From the NCBI GenBank assembly GCA_035508495.1, contig DATJMX010000021.1, positions 1 to 64,000 of the forward strand: a stretch of 64,000 nt of DNA. The letters are read 5' to 3'. This stretch comes from Candidatus Binataceae bacterium. GTDB lineage: Bacteria > Desulfobacterota > Binatia > Binatales > Binataceae. The notes beneath the pieces were generated by a model. That model did no database searches and was not told the DNA's origin. It saw only the letters and a program-made list of their open reading frames with translations. Shown piece by piece: positions 63,198 through 64,000 of the stretch; the first letter of the stretch is position 1; every line of letters begins with the position of its first letter. The translations under genes and the position numbers were made by a program.

Positions 63198-63422
63198 ATG
63201 GCTACCGAGAGCAAATACAACCTGCCGCGAGTGATGACGGTGAAGGAGCTGTCTGAATACCTCAGGGTGCATCCCTCCACCATATATAAACTTCTGCGGC
63301 GGGGAGAACTGCCGGGATTCCGGATTGGAACCGACTGGCGGTTTAACGCCGAGGTGATCGACCGATGGTGCCTTGAGCGAAACATGAAGGGCCCAAGCGG
63401 CGAACCTTCCGATCAGAACTAA
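63198..63422 (+). CDS. Excisionase-family (HTH_17/BldC-like) DNA-binding protein
   Basis: 74 residues: VMTVKELSEYLRVHPSTIYKLLRRGELPGFRIGTDWRFNAEVIDRWC is a winged MerR-type HTH of the excisionase/DUF-helix class. It lacks a recombinase beside it, and the upstream AACTGGAGAAAAAATGG supplies a GGAG ribosome site. In many bacteria such stand-alone proteins are transcription regulators, not excisionases. The 285-bp gap to its left is otherwise empty. Confidence 0.87.
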   Translation: MATESKYNLPRVMTVKELSEYLRVHPSTIYKLLRRGELPGFRIGTDWRFNAEVIDRWCLERNMKGPSGEPSDQN

Positions 63423-63556
63423 ATCTCCCGCGAGACCGGATCCACGAAGTGTCGCGAACCACCAGGTTCGTGGCCTGATGCGTTGCGGAAAAGGGCGTGC
63501 GTATAGGCGCGCCCTTGACCTTGTGCCCTGTTCTGCCTCAGCATACCGTTCGTTCA

Positions 63557-64000
63557 ATGGTGCCCAAGGCAAGGAAGCAGGCGGCTCGCACTCCTGCGCC
63601 GCCGACGCGTCGGCGCGGCACGCTCGATCTGGTGTTGATCGACGCCGCGATGGATTTATTTGCGTCTTATGGCTACCGCGGCACCTCGCTCGCCCGAATC
63701 GCGCGGGCGGCGGGCGTGACCAAGGGCGCGCTGTACTGGCATTTCTCCGATAAGGAGGATTTCTTCCTTGCCGTTTTGGACCGCGTGATGAGCGAATGGG
63801 GCGAGGTCTTCGCCGCGCCCGCGCCCGCCAGCGATCTGCCAGGCTATCGCGAGCAATTCCTGCGCGTCTTCGACCTGTGTTCGGAGGTCAATGAGAAGAA
63901 TCCCTGGGTCTCGCGCCTCACGCTGATCATCGCCCTCGAATCGCACAAAATCGGTCCGCGCGTGTTGCGTACGATACGCCGCATAAATCGCCAGCAGCTC
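63557..64000 (+). CDS. TetR-family transcriptional regulator (3' end outside window)
   Basis: The frame runs open to the right edge, so 148 N-terminal codons are seen. After a basic leader (MVPKARKQAARTPAPPTRRR) the TetR HTH reads IDAAMDLFASYGYRGTSLARIARAAGVTKGALYWHFSDKEDFF, a textbook match including the G-x-T and ALYWHF recognition helix. The ligand domain starts near DRVMSEWGEVF and is cut. It may control a downstream efflux gene, as most TetR genes do, but that lies outside. Confidence 0.92.
   Translation, partial: MVPKARKQAARTPAPPTRRRGTLDLVLIDAAMDLFASYGYRGTSLARIARAAGVTKGALYWHFSDKEDFFLAVLDRVMSEWGEVFAAPAPASDLPGYREQFLRVFDLCSEVNEKNPWVSRLTLIIALESHKIGPRVLRTIRRINRQQL

Noticed and set aside
63198..63422. 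Excisionase-like gene as a mark of a second mobile element
   Set aside because: No recombinase, att repeat or tRNA nearby; stand-alone members of this HTH family are often ordinary regulators.

Overview
This window looks like a GC-rich, Gram-negative, non-model bacterial chromosome. An outer-membrane polysaccharide exporter (Wza type), lipoproteins, sigma-54 promoters and a SecA with a C-terminal SEC-C motif all support that. No rRNA or strongly lineage-specific marker is present, so any phylum name is a guess; a soil lineage in the former Deltaproteobacteria or Binatota area would fit the gene mix. By eye, about 6-30 kb is more AT-rich and less regular in codon use than 31-64 kb.

Layout. 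(1) 0-1.7 kb: tail of a zinc-finger protein, a tyrosine recombinase and an intact tRNA-Arg(CCT), the edge of an integrated element. (2) 1.8-6.3 kb: treY-treZ, trehalose from maltodextrins. (3) 6.3-23 kb: an exopolysaccharide (EPS) locus. It holds a secreted lysozyme-like protein and a Wzy polymerase (minus strand), then Wza, Wzz, an ExeA-type ATPase, a BY-kinase-like protein lacking the P-loop lysine, a WbpB/WbpD/WbpE-like diacetamido-uronate trio, a WbaP/WcaJ-type initiating transferase, a Wzx flippase, two glycosyltransferases and a short UDP-sugar-dehydrogenase-like protein. A sigma-54 activator converges on it. (4) 23-29.7 kb: a minus-strand decoration operon of NodB deacetylase, FkbH, hexapeptide acyltransferase, acyl carrier protein, second deacetylase-like protein and methyltransferase. 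(5) 30-45 kb: more alpha-glucan and trehalose metabolism (OtsA-type synthase, GH15 enzyme, TreT-type synthase with a DUF5752 partner, GT4, glycogen-debranching-like enzyme), with a kelch protein, an MFS carrier and an ABC exporter. (6) 44.6-64 kb: mostly housekeeping: haloalkane-dehalogenase-like hydrolase, TPR-SH3 lipoprotein, UspA, DUF169, XRE regulator, PurU, RsmI, AroQ-AccB-AccC, DUF1573 protein, SecA, MurI, radical SAM protein, EngB and two DNA-binding regulators at the right end.

The most notable signal is regulatory. Five 16-bp sites fit the sigma-54 -24/-12 consensus (TGGCAC-N5-TTGC) with correct spacing, and all lie in intergenic DNA at promoter distance: before wzy, wza, the decoration operon, the ABC exporter and the TPR-SH3 lipoprotein. 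A sixth, weaker site precedes treY. With a sigma-54 activator encoded inside the EPS locus, this suggests one regulon for EPS synthesis, decoration and envelope functions. The second is the FkbH-ACP-acyltransferase module beside an EPS operon with no polyketide synthase, which suggests glyceryl (or related three-carbon) decoration of the polysaccharide.

All assignments come from reading the sequence and recalled family knowledge; no database search was run.
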